DNA of 21,485 bases from Oscillospiraceae bacterium (GTDB taxonomy: Bacteria; Bacillota; Clostridia; Oscillospirales; Ruminococcaceae), in contig JAIDPG010000142.1 of assembly GCA_029062865.1 (NCBI GenBank), forward strand, positions 1 through 21,485, in the 5' to 3' direction. Shown here piece after piece: positions 14,807 to 21,485 of the stretch. How positions within the stretch are numbered: the stretch's first letter is position 1; each line of letters opens with the position of its first letter. The position numbers were made by a program, and so were the translations under genes. The notes under the pieces were generated by a model, which worked only from the letters and a program-made list of their open reading frames with translations, did no database searches and was not told the DNA's origin.

Positions 14807-15898
14807 TTAATTTACCGTGGCTATTTCGACGATTGCTCTTTCAAGTATTCTTTTCTTGTCCTCGGCTGAGGAATTAAAGCGCTTGTTGGTATCGTAGAGT
14901 ATCGCGAGCCAGTCCGCGAGGCGCCGCTCGGGGACGGTGCCCGCGACGCCGTAGGCGTTTTTCATCACGAACGAGCGCCCCTTGTAATTCAGCTCGTTTG
15001 CCGCCGCGGAATATGACTTCTTCGCCTGCTTGCCGAGCGCCGCGAAATACAAATCCACAAAATGCCCCGAAAGCGCCTGCATTATCCTTGTCGGGTCGAA
15101 GCGCAGCGCGAAAACATCATCCAAAAGCTCCAGCGCCCTTGAAAAGCGCCCGTAAAACAGCTCCTTCGCGATTTCGTAAACTTTATTCTCGATAAGCTTC
15201 GGAACAAGGGCTTCAATATCCTTGCGCATTATTTCGCCGTTTTGCCTGCCATTGCAATATGCGCAGAGCTTTTCCGTCTCGGTCTGAAGCAGGGATAAGC
15301 TTCCGCCGACCCTTTCCGCCAAGAACCGCGCGTTCTCCTCCGAGAGCTCGCAGCCCGCGCGGCTGCATTTCGAGATCGCCATTCCCATAAGCCTTTCGGT
15401 CGGGAATTTGTTCAGCTCGCAGACAATGCCGTTCACGTCGACCGTCTCGATGAGCTTCCTCATTTTTGCCTTTTCGAGCTTTTCCTTGAACTTCTTCGCG
15501 TCCTCCTCGGTATTTTCGCGCGTGATTATCACCGTGCTTGTATCGGGAATGTCGTTCAGCAGCGCGATGTAGCCTTCAAACTCGTCCTTATCCAGCAGAT
15601 CCGTATCGAGATTTTTCAGCACGACGCACTTGCGCTCCGCAAAAAACGGCACGCCCTCAACAAAATCCGAAAGCTCGCTGATTTTCGGCGGGAGGTCTTC
15701 CTTTACGTCCTTAGAAGAACCCGCGGCGAGGAAATAGCGCACAAGATTCATCTCGCGCTCCTCATCAGCCACGGCGAGCCTTGTAAGCTTGTCCGTGTAC
15801 ATACGGATAAGGAAATCCTCGTCGCCGTAAAGCAGATAGACCCGCGCGAGCTTTCCTGCCTTGATATCCTCGCCAAGGCGCTGTTCGTTAAGTCTCAT
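14807..15898 (-). CDS. holA: DNA polymerase III delta subunit
   Basis: This 363-residue protein is the delta subunit of the clamp loader that opens the sliding clamp onto primed DNA. The N-terminal motif VYLLYGDEDFLIRMYTDKL (residues 19-37) and the layout of an AAA-like N-terminal part without a functional P-loop plus a helical collar C-terminus (ending NSSAEDKKRILERAIVEIA) are typical of HolA. The length is normal (about 330-365). ATG 15898 has a distant AGGTG about 11 nt upstream and a hairpin behind it. It lies after hinT and before the tandem palindrome array. Confidence 0.9.
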   Translation of the reverse strand: MRLNEQRLGEDIKAGKLARVYLLYGDEDFLIRMYTDKLTRLAVADEEREMNLVRYFLAAGSSKDVKEDLPPKISELSDFVEGVPFFAERKCVVLKNLDTDLLDKDEFEGYIALLNDIPDTSTVIITRENTEEDAKKFKEKLEKAKMRKLIETVDVNGIVCELNKFPTERLMGMAISKCSRAGCELSEENARFLAERVGGSLSLLQTETEKLCAYCNGRQNGEIMRKDIEALVPKLIENKVYEIAKELFYGRFSRALELLDDVFALRFDPTRIMQALSGHFVDLYFAALGKQAKKSYSAAANELNYKGRSFVMKNAYGVAGTVPERRLADWLAILYDTNKRFNSSAEDKKRILERAIVEIATVN

Positions 15899-15915
15899 AA
15901 TTTATCTTACACCTA

Positions 15916-15937
15916 AAAACGCCAAGTAAAGCGTTTT
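15916..15937 (-). terminator. Probable terminator between hinT and holA
   Basis: AAAACGC (15916-15922) pairs with GCGTTTT (15931-15937) around an 8-nt loop, followed on the minus strand by further T (GCGTTTTTAGG). It lies between hinT and the holA start and could end hinT transcription or attenuate it; the stem is short. Confidence 0.45.
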
Positions 15938-15960
15938 CTGTTCTTTAATATCTTTTTTTG

Positions 15961-15989
15961 CGTTTTCCCCGCCTCCGGCGGGGAAAACG
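15961..15989. repeat. Palindromic repeat copy between hinT and holA
   Basis: Perfect 13-bp arms CGTTTTCCCCGCC (15961-15973) and GGCGGGGAAAACG (15977-15989) flank loop TCC. The core is shared with the other copies; the CG outer pair is specific to this one. Confidence 0.85.
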
Positions 15990-16008
15990 GCACAAAACCA
16001 ATGCTTTC

Positions 16009-16347
16009 TTAAACCATTTCGCCGCCGAGCTGTTTGCCGCCCAGAATATGGAAATGCAGATGACGGACGCTCTGGCAGCCGTGCTCGCCGATGTTCGACA
16101 CAACGCGATAGCCGTCCTTAAGCCCCTCCGCCTTTGCGATTTCCGCTATCTTCGCGAAGATATGCGCTACTACCGCGGAGTTCTCCGCGTTCAGCTCGTC
16201 CACGCCGCCGATGTGCTCCTTCGGGATTACCAGAATATGCGTGGGGGCTTGGGGGGCGATGTCGCGGAACGCGAGGATTTTGTCGTCCTCATAAACCTTT
16301 GTTGACGGGATCTCGCCCGCTATTATTTTGCAAAACAAACAGTCCAT
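16009..16347 (-). CDS. hinT: HIT-family purine nucleoside phosphoramidase (HinT-like)
   Basis: This 112-residue HIT protein hydrolyses nucleoside phosphoramidates such as aminoacyl-adenylates. The histidine triad HLHFHIL is at H96, H98 and H100, with H98 the expected nucleophile. The N-terminus MDCLFCKIIAGEIPSTKVYEDD and the PTHILVIPKEHI segment are diagnostic of the HinT branch. The length is complete. ATG 16347 has AAGGAG 5 nt upstream. It shares an upstream 15-nt sequence (AATTTCAAAATTCCC) with the DHHW gene leader. Confidence 0.93.
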   Translation of the reverse strand: MDCLFCKIIAGEIPSTKVYEDDKILAFRDIAPQAPTHILVIPKEHIGGVDELNAENSAVVAHIFAKIAEIAKAEGLKDGYRVVSNIGEHGCQSVRHLHFHILGGKQLGGEMV

Positions 16348-16433
16348 AATTACTCCTTATTTAAATTTAAATTTCAAAATTCCCTCACCGCTGCTCCGCT
16401 CGCTGCGCTTTAGGATACGAAACCAGCATAGTA

Positions 16434-16982
16434 TCAGTTATTCTCAAGTGATGCAAGTATCCATTCATATATTTCAGACGCCCGTTCGTCGTTAGGTGTG
16501 TGGTCACCCGCAACATCCTTTTTCCGAAAAAGAATTTTTTTGCGATTGTCACCGTCAAAGTAAATCCCGTACCAAGCTTCGACAGGGCCCTCAACGGTTG
16601 GCCTCACATCAAACTCTTTCAGTGCAAAGTCGGCATTTTCAGATAAATCACAAAGCTTTTTGTAGTTAGCTTTAAGCTCGGACATCTCGCATTTTGACAC
16701 AATTTCGATACTGTCGCTCAGCTTTCCCGCTTCATACTCCTCAATGAGCTTGTCGATGGTTAACGCCCTTTTTTCGACATTGGTTACATTACAGTAATTC
16801 CCGTCACAGTCATAAAATGTAATTATGTCAGATGCAAACCTTTCATCTCCGTGACCACTTGGATCATAAACCGAATGCAGAAAAACGATTGTGGGCATCT
16901 TTTCGGCAGTACTCGATACAGTACATCCTACAAGCGAAAACACAATACATATTACACAAGCGACACAACTAAATTTCTTCAC
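16434..16982 (-). CDS. Orphan predicted lipoprotein
   Basis: This 182-residue protein has a lipoprotein signal: KKF, a hydrophobic core rich in Cys and Val (residues 4-19), and the lipobox LVGC with lipidated Cys at residue 20. It should be anchored outside the cytoplasmic membrane. The mature part is mixed alpha/beta with a possible substrate-facing YGIYFDGDNRKKILFRKKD stretch; I do not recognise the family. I start at GTG 16982, which has GAGGTG 6 nt upstream; GTG 16991 would add three residues. Base composition is visibly more AT-rich than its neighbours, and no homologue or operon partner is evident, so recent acquisition is possible. Function unknown. Confidence 0.75.
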   Translation of the reverse strand: MKKFSCVACVICIVFSLVGCTVSSTAEKMPTIVFLHSVYDPSGHGDERFASDIITFYDCDGNYCNVTNVEKRALTIDKLIEEYEAGKLSDSIEIVSKCEMSELKANYKKLCDLSENADFALKEFDVRPTVEGPVEAWYGIYFDGDNRKKILFRKKDVAGDHTPNDERASEIYEWILASLENN

Positions 16983-17136
16983 GATATTCACCTCGCGTTT
17001 GCCGGATTCGAACAGTTATAGAACTCGTCTTTTTGTCGGATTTTTATCTCAGCGTTGCCGCGCCAGCGGCAATGCGCCCGCTTCTCCCGAAGGATTGTCC
17101 CCTCGCACCCTCGACGCTTAGTTGAACGCGCCGAAA

Positions 17137-19773
17137 TCAGCCGTTGATATATTTGCCCGCGATCTCCGCCGCTGCCTTAAGCGCTTCGGGGATCTTCGCC
17201 GCGTCGGGAACGCCCGCCATTGCCTGGTCGGGCTTGCCGCCGCCCTTTCCTCTGGCAACGGCTGCCACCTCGCGGACTATCGTGCCCGCGTTCGCGCCCT
17301 TTGCCACCGCGCTTTTGGAGCACTTGCAAAGAATGTTGCTCTTGCCGTCGGACGTTCCGGCGAGCACCGCGACAAAGCACTCGTGCTTGTCCGCGAGGCT
17401 GTCGCCGAGCTTGCGGAGCCCGTCCGCGCCCGTGCCGTCAAACGCCGCCGTTATCAGCGTTACACCGTTTACGTCCTGCTCGTCAAGATTTCCGAGCTGC
17501 GCGTTCGCCGCCGCCTGCTGCATTGCCTCGATCTTCTTGTCCTTCTCGCGGAGCTCCGTTATCACGCTTTCGCAGCGCGTTACGATATCGTTCGCGTTCG
17601 GGAGCTTGAGCGCCGCCGCCGCTCTTTCAAGTGAATTCAGCGAATTGTTGAGCAAATTCAGCACGTTCGCGCCCGTTACCGCTTCAATTCGGCGAACGCC
17701 GCTCGCAACGGAGCTTTCAGAAACTATCTTGAACAGCCCCGCCTGCGCGGAGTTTTTCAGATGCGTGCCGCCGCAGAACTCGGTGGAGAAATCACCGACG
17801 GAAACCACGCGCACCGTGTCGCCGTATTTCTCGCCGAACAGCGCCATTGCGCCCTTTTTCTTCGCCTCCTCTATTGGCAAAACCTCGGTGACAACCGGCG
17901 TTGCAGACATTATTACGGCGTTTACTTCGCTTTCCACAGTTGCGATTTCTTCGGCGGTCATCGCCTGGAAGTGGCTGAAGTCAAAGCGGCAGATTTTTTC
18001 GTCAACATACGAGCCGCTCTGGTGAACGTGCTCGCCGAGAACTCTGCGAAGCGCCGCTTGCAGAATATGGCAGCTTGTGTGGTTGCGCTGGATTGCCATG
18101 CGCCGAGTGCCGTCAATGCTTGCAGTCACGCCGTCGCCCACGGAAAAACCGCCCGCCAGCACCTTGCCGAAGCTGATGAACTGCCCGCCGCCGAGCTTTT
18201 TCGTATCGCGGATTGCGATAGCAGAAGCGCCGCTGCCGCTTGTGATAATGCCGCTGTCGCCGACCTGACCGCCCATTTCCGCGTAGAACGGCGTTTTCTC
18301 GATGATAACGCCTATCTCGTCACCTGCGCCGCAAACCTCAACGCTCTCGCCGTCCTTGACGATAGCGAGAATTTTAGTGCTCGCCGTGTCGGTTTCATAG
18401 CCCACGAACTCGGTCTTGAACGCGTCGAGATCGGAGTTCTTGGCGTTGTCCCAGCCGCCGCCGAGCTTTTTGTTCTCTCTTGCGGTCTGCTTCTGAATTT
18501 TCATACACTCCGCGAAGCCCGCCTCGTCCACTTCAAAGTCCTGCTCAAGCAGAATTTCCTTAGTAAGATCGATCGGAAATCCGTAGGTGTCGTGCAGCTT
18601 GAAAACGTCCTCGCCCTTGAGCGTCTTTTCGCCGGACTTTTTCAGCGCGTCAATCATCTCGTTGAGGATATCCGTGCCCTTGTCTATCGTCTTGGCGAAG
18701 CTCTCCTCCTCGGTCTGGATAATTTTCTTGATGTAAGCGCGCTTTTCGGCGAGCTCGGGATACGCGGACAGGTTCTCGTCGATAACCGTGTCGCAGACCT
18801 CATACAAAAACGCCTCGTGATAGCCGAGCAACCGCCCGTGCCGCGCCGCTCTTCTAAGCAGTCTGCGGAGGACATAGCCGCGCCCCTCGTTGGACGGCAA
18901 TATCCCGTCGCCGACCATAAACGTCGTCGAGCGGATATGATCCGTTATCACGCGTATCGAAACGTCCTTTTTGTCGTCGTCGTGATAATTCACGCCGATT
19001 ATCGAGCAAATCTTCCCCATAATATTCTTTACGGTGTCGACCTCAAACAGGTTGTCAACGCCCTGCATTACGCACGCGAGGCGCTCCAAGCCCATTCCCG
19101 TGTCGATGTTTTTCGTCGCGAGCTGGGTGTAGTTTCCCTTGCCGTCGTTATCGAACTGCGTGAAAACGTTGTTCCAGATCTCGATTATACGGTCGTTCTC
19201 CTCCGCCTCCTCGAAGCTGTTCAAAGGACCATACTTCTCACCGCGGTCAAAGTGGATCTCGGAACACGGACCGCAAGGACCGCTGCCGTGCTCCCAGAAA
19301 TTATCCGCCTTGCCGAGCTTTATTATTCTGTCGCGCGGCACTCCTATATCGTTCGCCCAGATCTCGCCAGCCTCGTCGTCCTGCTCGTAGATAGTTACCC
19401 AGAGCTTGTCCTCGGGGATCTCGAGCGTTTTCGTGAGGTACTCCCACGCCCACGCGATAGCTTCGCTTTTGAAGTAATCCCCGAACGAGAAATTTCCGAG
19501 CATCTCAAAATAAGTGCCGTGCCGCGACGTGTGCCCTACGTTTTCGATATCGGGCGTACGTATGCACTTCTGGCAGGTCGTCACGCGGTGGCGCGGCGGC
19601 TCCTCTATCCCCTGGAAATATTTTTTCAGCGGCGTCATTCCCGCGTTGATAAGCAAAATCGAGTTGTCGTCCGCGGGGGGCACGAGCGGGAAGCTCGGCA
19701 GGCGCAGATGCCCCTTGCTCTCAAAAAACGACAAATAGCTCTCGCGGAGCTCGTTAAGTCCCATCCATTTCAT
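17137..19773 (-). CDS. alaS: Alanyl-tRNA synthetase
   Basis: This 878-residue class II synthetase charges tRNA-Ala. Order: catalytic domain (about 1-250) with GHLRLPSFPLVP and TFMVGDGILPSNEGRGYVLRR downstream; tRNA-recognition helices; the editing domain with zinc-type motif HTSCH (H565, H569) and CGGTH (C667, H671) for removing mischarged Ser and Gly; and a C-terminal DHHA1 domain ending GGGKPDQAMAGV. The length equals the family norm. ATG 19773 has AAAGGA about 10 nt upstream. The promoter leaves only a leader of about 54 nt, containing a 6-bp hairpin (19797-19817) and no T-box. Complete and unbroken. Confidence 0.97.
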   Translation of the reverse strand: MKWMGLNELRESYLSFFESKGHLRLPSFPLVPPADDNSILLINAGMTPLKKYFQGIEEPPRHRVTTCQKCIRTPDIENVGHTSRHGTYFEMLGNFSFGDYFKSEAIAWAWEYLTKTLEIPEDKLWVTIYEQDDEAGEIWANDIGVPRDRIIKLGKADNFWEHGSGPCGPCSEIHFDRGEKYGPLNSFEEAEENDRIIEIWNNVFTQFDNDGKGNYTQLATKNIDTGMGLERLACVMQGVDNLFEVDTVKNIMGKICSIIGVNYHDDDKKDVSIRVITDHIRSTTFMVGDGILPSNEGRGYVLRRLLRRAARHGRLLGYHEAFLYEVCDTVIDENLSAYPELAEKRAYIKKIIQTEEESFAKTIDKGTDILNEMIDALKKSGEKTLKGEDVFKLHDTYGFPIDLTKEILLEQDFEVDEAGFAECMKIQKQTARENKKLGGGWDNAKNSDLDAFKTEFVGYETDTASTKILAIVKDGESVEVCGAGDEIGVIIEKTPFYAEMGGQVGDSGIITSGSGASAIAIRDTKKLGGGQFISFGKVLAGGFSVGDGVTASIDGTRRMAIQRNHTSCHILQAALRRVLGEHVHQSGSYVDEKICRFDFSHFQAMTAEEIATVESEVNAVIMSATPVVTEVLPIEEAKKKGAMALFGEKYGDTVRVVSVGDFSTEFCGGTHLKNSAQAGLFKIVSESSVASGVRRIEAVTGANVLNLLNNSLNSLERAAAALKLPNANDIVTRCESVITELREKDKKIEAMQQAAANAQLGNLDEQDVNGVTLITAAFDGTGADGLRKLGDSLADKHECFVAVLAGTSDGKSNILCKCSKSAVAKGANAGTIVREVAAVARGKGGGKPDQAMAGVPDAAKIPEALKAAAEIAGKYING

Positions 19774-19833
19774 AATTCTTTCGTCCTTTCATTTGCGGAA
19801 GCGGTTTTTCGGCTTCCAAATACATACATATTT

Positions 19834-19862
19834 ATTATAACCCATTATTCGCCAAAAGTCAA
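19834..19862 (-). promoter_or_regulatory. Sigma-A promoter of alaS
   Basis: TTGACT (19857-19862 on the minus strand) is followed after 17 nt by a perfect TATAAT (19834-19839). The start would be near 19827, giving a leader of about 54 nt. Confidence 0.85.
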
Positions 19863-19911
19863 GCACTTTTCGTTGTTAGTTTAACAGTTTTAGCAATTAG
19901 TTCACACGACG

Positions 19912-19936
19912 AAAAAATCCCTCCGCAGGGAGGGAT
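19912..19936 (-). terminator. Terminator of the 171-residue membrane protein gene
   Basis: An 8-bp stem (19917-19924 with 19929-19936, loop of 4) is followed on the minus strand by six T (19912-19917). It directly follows the stop of the gene at 19941-20456. Confidence 0.85.
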
Positions 19937-19940
19937 CTGA

Positions 19941-20456
19941 TTATCTGCCAAGCCGCGTTCGCGGGTCGTCATTTGGTCGGTCGTGTTTGATATAGTGAAC
20001 ATCGACCTCATAGAACATAGGATATGTCGGGTGATCTCGTATCTCACGGTCGTAGCGCTCGAAAAGGAACGCCAGAAAGGCGTTTAATACAACAAGCGCC
20101 AAAAACGTAGTATCCAGCACAAGCAGTATGGGAGTTGCCGCGGCGGCAAACACAAGATTTGTCTTTATAATCCCGAAAAACACGAACGCGCCGACAAACA
20201 GCCCGAGCATACACCACGCGAGCGCCCCGCGGCTGAACGCGTATCCGATATTCAGAATTAAAATCAAAAACAGAAAAACGGGGTTAGCTGTCCAGAACGC
20301 GGCTTTTACATAGCCCGCGTCCTTTTTGAAGATGCGGCATTTGCCGATGTATTTGTTGTAGTGCTCGACGTCGCGCAAGATCTGCAGATCGTCGTCGGCG
20401 TAGAAGTCAATATATCCTGCGCGTATCGCCGACTCCGGCATAAATGGCATTACCAC
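19941..20456 (-). CDS. Orphan small membrane protein, 171 residues
   Basis: This protein has three hydrophobic segments (about 53-73, 78-97 and 100-133), the last long enough to cross twice, and polar ends: an acidic N-terminus (DFYADDDLQILRDVEHYNKY) and a charged C-terminal tail. No family is recognised. GTG 20456 is chosen because AGGGGG lies 7 nt upstream; ATG 20450 would be 13 nt from it. It has its own strong promoter and terminator, so it is a stand-alone transcription unit. The N-terminal segment looks cytoplasmic by charge. Function unknown. Confidence 0.8.
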   Translation of the reverse strand: MVMPFMPESAIRAGYIDFYADDDLQILRDVEHYNKYIGKCRIFKKDAGYVKAAFWTANPVFLFLILILNIGYAFSRGALAWCMLGLFVGAFVFFGIIKTNLVFAAAATPILLVLDTTFLALVVLNAFLAFLFERYDREIRDHPTYPMFYEVDVHYIKHDRPNDDPRTRLGR

Positions 20457-20490
20457 CGGAACACCCCCTAAAATTTTCTTAATTTATTAT

Positions 20491-20519
20491 ATTATAGCAC
20501 GAAGGGGATGAAAAGTCAA
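20491..20519 (-). promoter_or_regulatory. Sigma-A promoter of the 171-residue membrane protein gene
   Basis: TTGACT (20514-20519) is followed after 17 nt by a perfect TATAAT (20491-20496) on the minus strand. The leader is about 28 nt. Confidence 0.85.
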
Positions 20520-20542
20520 TATAGAAGCAAGAGTTTTAGCGA

Positions 20543-20560
20543 GTGACCGCAAGCGGTCAC
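20543..20560. repeat. Perfect 8-bp inverted repeat
   Basis: GTGACCGC (20543-20550) pairs with GCGGTCAC (20553-20560) with two bases between. It lies just upstream of the 171-residue gene's promoter and 50 nt after the 206-residue gene's stop. It may be an operator or part of a terminator; it lacks a T run. Confidence 0.6.
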
Positions 20561-20566
20561 CCCGCA

Positions 20567-20614
20567 AGAGGCAAGAAGCAGAGGAAATGCGTTTTGGGAG
20601 AGTTTCTTGCCTCT
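20567..20614. repeat. 11-bp inverted repeat overlapping a stop codon
   Basis: AGAGGCAAGAA (20567-20577) is the exact complement of TTCTTGCCTCT (20604-20614). The right arm runs into the TAG stop of the gene at 20613-21233. The 26-nt centre is purine-rich. This could be a stem ending that gene, but no T tract follows. Confidence 0.6.
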
Positions 20615-21233
20615 AGCTGCGCAGCGCCGCGTTTAGTATCGCGGCAAGGATCACCGCGGCTAGGCAGCCCGCGAATTTTATTGCGATCTCGCGGCGGGGG
20701 CTGTCGCCGGTGTGAACCGTGCCGCCGCTCGTTAAGCGTAACAATAAGCTCGAAAGCTCCGACGAGAACGCCGCGCCGAGTATCACGGCGGCGACGGCTA
20801 TCAGCGTTCCGGGGATCTGCTTCGGGGAAGTCGCCGCGAGCCTTGCCGCCGCGCCCGCGGTGTAGATAAACGGCGCGCTCCACACGAGATAATCCCCGAA
20901 CGCGAAAAAGCCCAACACAAGCTCCGCGGCAAGGAACACCGCGCCCGCCGCAAGCTGCCGCAGGAAAACCGCGCCAAACGTGCCCGCGCTCGCTTCGGCG
21001 ATGATTTGTCGCGTCGCGGCGTTAGCCTCGCCGAGGCTCAGGCGCAGACCCGCCGCCGCTCCGAGCAGCGCCGCTATCGCCATTACGAGCTTCGCGGCGT
21101 GACGGTGGAGCTCCGGAACTCTGACGTGAGTGTTCGGCTTGTCCGCGGCGGGAGCTATCGCGATCGGCGAATGGCGCTCGATTATCTCGATCTCCGCCTC
21201 GTGTTCCTCAACAATATCAACAGCGTTTTCCAT
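20613..21233 (-). CDS. Alanine-rich multi-pass membrane protein, possibly SpoIIM-like
   Basis: This 206-residue protein has an acidic soluble N-terminus (1-45, with HEAEIEIIERHSP), then hydrophobic segments around 47-63, 88-111, 114-133, 140-156 and 184-202. The topology and the segment FGAVFLRQLAAGAVFLAAELVLGFFAFGDY resemble the stage II sporulation protein M / DUF95 layout, but no decisive motif is visible, so this is a weak guess. ATG 21233 has AAGGAG 6 nt upstream. It is divergent from the oxidoreductase at the right edge. Strong GC bias in Ala codons is shared with neighbours. Function not assignable. Confidence 0.75.
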   Translation of the reverse strand: MENAVDIVEEHEAEIEIIERHSPIAIAPAADKPNTHVRVPELHRHAAKLVMAIAALLGAAAGLRLSLGEANAATRQIIAEASAGTFGAVFLRQLAAGAVFLAAELVLGFFAFGDYLVWSAPFIYTAGAAARLAATSPKQIPGTLIAVAAVILGAAFSSELSSLLLRLTSGGTVHTGDSPRREIAIKFAGCLAAVILAAILNAALRS

Positions 21234-21296
21234 TGCGTTCTCCTTTTTGGATAATCCTTTTTTGTAATCATATTCGCAGGCTCACGAAAAAATTCC

Positions 21297-21310
21297 CGCG
21301 AAATTTCGCG
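21297..21310. promoter_or_regulatory. Perfect 14-bp palindrome, candidate operator
   Basis: CGCGAAATTTCGCG is a complete palindrome lying 7 nt before the -35 of the rightward promoter and within the leader of the divergent 206-residue gene. Its position suits a regulator acting on both genes. The binding protein is unknown. Confidence 0.45.
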
Positions 21311-21317
21311 AAAAAAC

Positions 21318-21344
21318 TTGACATACGTGGGATTTTATGATAAT
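21318..21344 (+). promoter_or_regulatory. Rightward promoter of the FAD oxidoreductase
   Basis: A perfect TTGACA (21318-21323) is followed by GATAAT (21339-21344) at 15-nt spacing, or by the weaker TAATCT at 17 nt with an upstream TG. The leader then contains a palindromic repeat. Confidence 0.65.
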
Positions 21345-21356
21345 CTAATTATAGAG

Positions 21357-21389
21357 GTTATTTTCCCCGCCGACAGCGGGGAAAATAAC
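21357..21389. repeat. Palindromic repeat copy in the oxidoreductase leader
   Basis: GTTATTTTCCCCGC (21357-21370) and GCGGGGAAAATAAC (21376-21389) are perfect 14-nt complements around CGACA. The sequence GAGGTTATTT is repeated directly at 21355 and 21403, on either side. This copy would form a strong hairpin in the mRNA leader. Confidence 0.85.
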
Positions 21390-21416
21390 GGAGAAAAATA
21401 TCGAGGTTATTTACTT

Positions 21417-21485
21417 ATGAATTATGATGTTATAATCGTCGGTGCGGGTCCGGCGGGTATCTTTACGGCGCTGGAGATGCTGCGG
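21417..21485 (+). CDS. FAD-dependent oxidoreductase, N-terminal fragment
   Basis: Only 23 codons are in the window; the gene continues beyond the right edge. They read MNYDVIIVGAGPAGIFTALE, which is a Rossmann dinucleotide-binding motif GxGxxG (GAGPAG, residues 9-14) after a beta strand, as in NAD(P)/FAD-dependent dehydrogenases and oxidoreductases. ATG 21417 has GAGG about 10 nt upstream. It is the only plus-strand gene and starts from its own promoter. The precise enzyme cannot be judged from this fragment. Confidence 0.85.
   Translation, partial: MNYDVIIVGAGPAGIFTALEMLR

Noticed and set aside
16992..17030. tRNA T-loop-like sequence (GTTCGAATC on the minus strand)
   Set aside because: The flanking bases do not pair as a T-stem and no acceptor, D or anticodon arm can be built around it.
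17041..17080. Hairpin TTGCCGC/GCGGCAA as the alaS terminator
   Set aside because: On the minus strand it is followed by A-rich, not T-rich, sequence, so intrinsic termination is not supported.
17761..19884. 707-residue plus-strand reading frame
   Set aside because: It is the antisense of alaS, whose family motifs are complete; the frame stays open because of the GC-rich codon pattern.

Overview
This window comes from an anaerobic Gram-positive bacterium of the class Clostridia, probably the Oscillospiraceae/Ruminococcaceae. The grounds are an oxygen-sensitive class III ribonucleotide reductase, ribonuclease M5 (a Firmicutes enzyme), sigma-A-type TTGACA-17-TATAAT promoters, AGGAGG-type ribosome sites with many GTG/TTG starts, and coding DNA of middling-to-high GC set in AT-rich gaps. 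Eighteen genes lie on the minus strand. Only the partial gene at the right edge is on the plus strand.

Layout from left to right (transcription of the minus-strand genes runs right to left): nrdG and nrdD (class III ribonucleotide reductase, 132-2948), with a consensus promoter and a pair of NrdR-like boxes; cca (tRNA CCA-adding enzyme) and mreB (actin-like shape protein); a ParA-family ATPase overlapping a small CxCxxC protein that resembles ComFB; an operon of a PilZ-type protein followed by a Cache-PAS-GGDEF diguanylate cyclase (7336-10107); an RluA-family pseudouridine synthase, a DHHW/AlgX-like protein, an MBOAT acyltransferase and RNase M5 (10287-14606); holA, hinT, an AT-rich orphan lipoprotein and alaS (14807-19773); two orphan membrane proteins (19941-21233); and the first 23 codons of a FAD-dependent oxidoreductase.

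Three groups of genes look functionally linked. MBOAT and DHHW together look like an AlgI/AlgJ-type O-acetylation module for an extracellular polymer. PilZ-GGDEF is a c-di-GMP cassette. It sits beside ParA-ComFB-like-MreB, and because ComFB-type proteins have been reported to bind cyclic dinucleotides, the stretch 4754-10107 could be a second-messenger-controlled cell-organisation locus. That last link is inference.

The gaps between genes are unusual. A family of short palindromes (core CCCCGCC-nnn-GGCGGGG) occurs in at least seven gaps; its outer arms differ from copy to copy yet remain complementary. A related ~40-bp tandem array sits between holA and rnmV. A foldable three-stem leader precedes the DHHW gene, and part of its sequence recurs before hinT. 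The NrdD C-terminus also appears to lack the usual glycyl-radical RxxGY loop.
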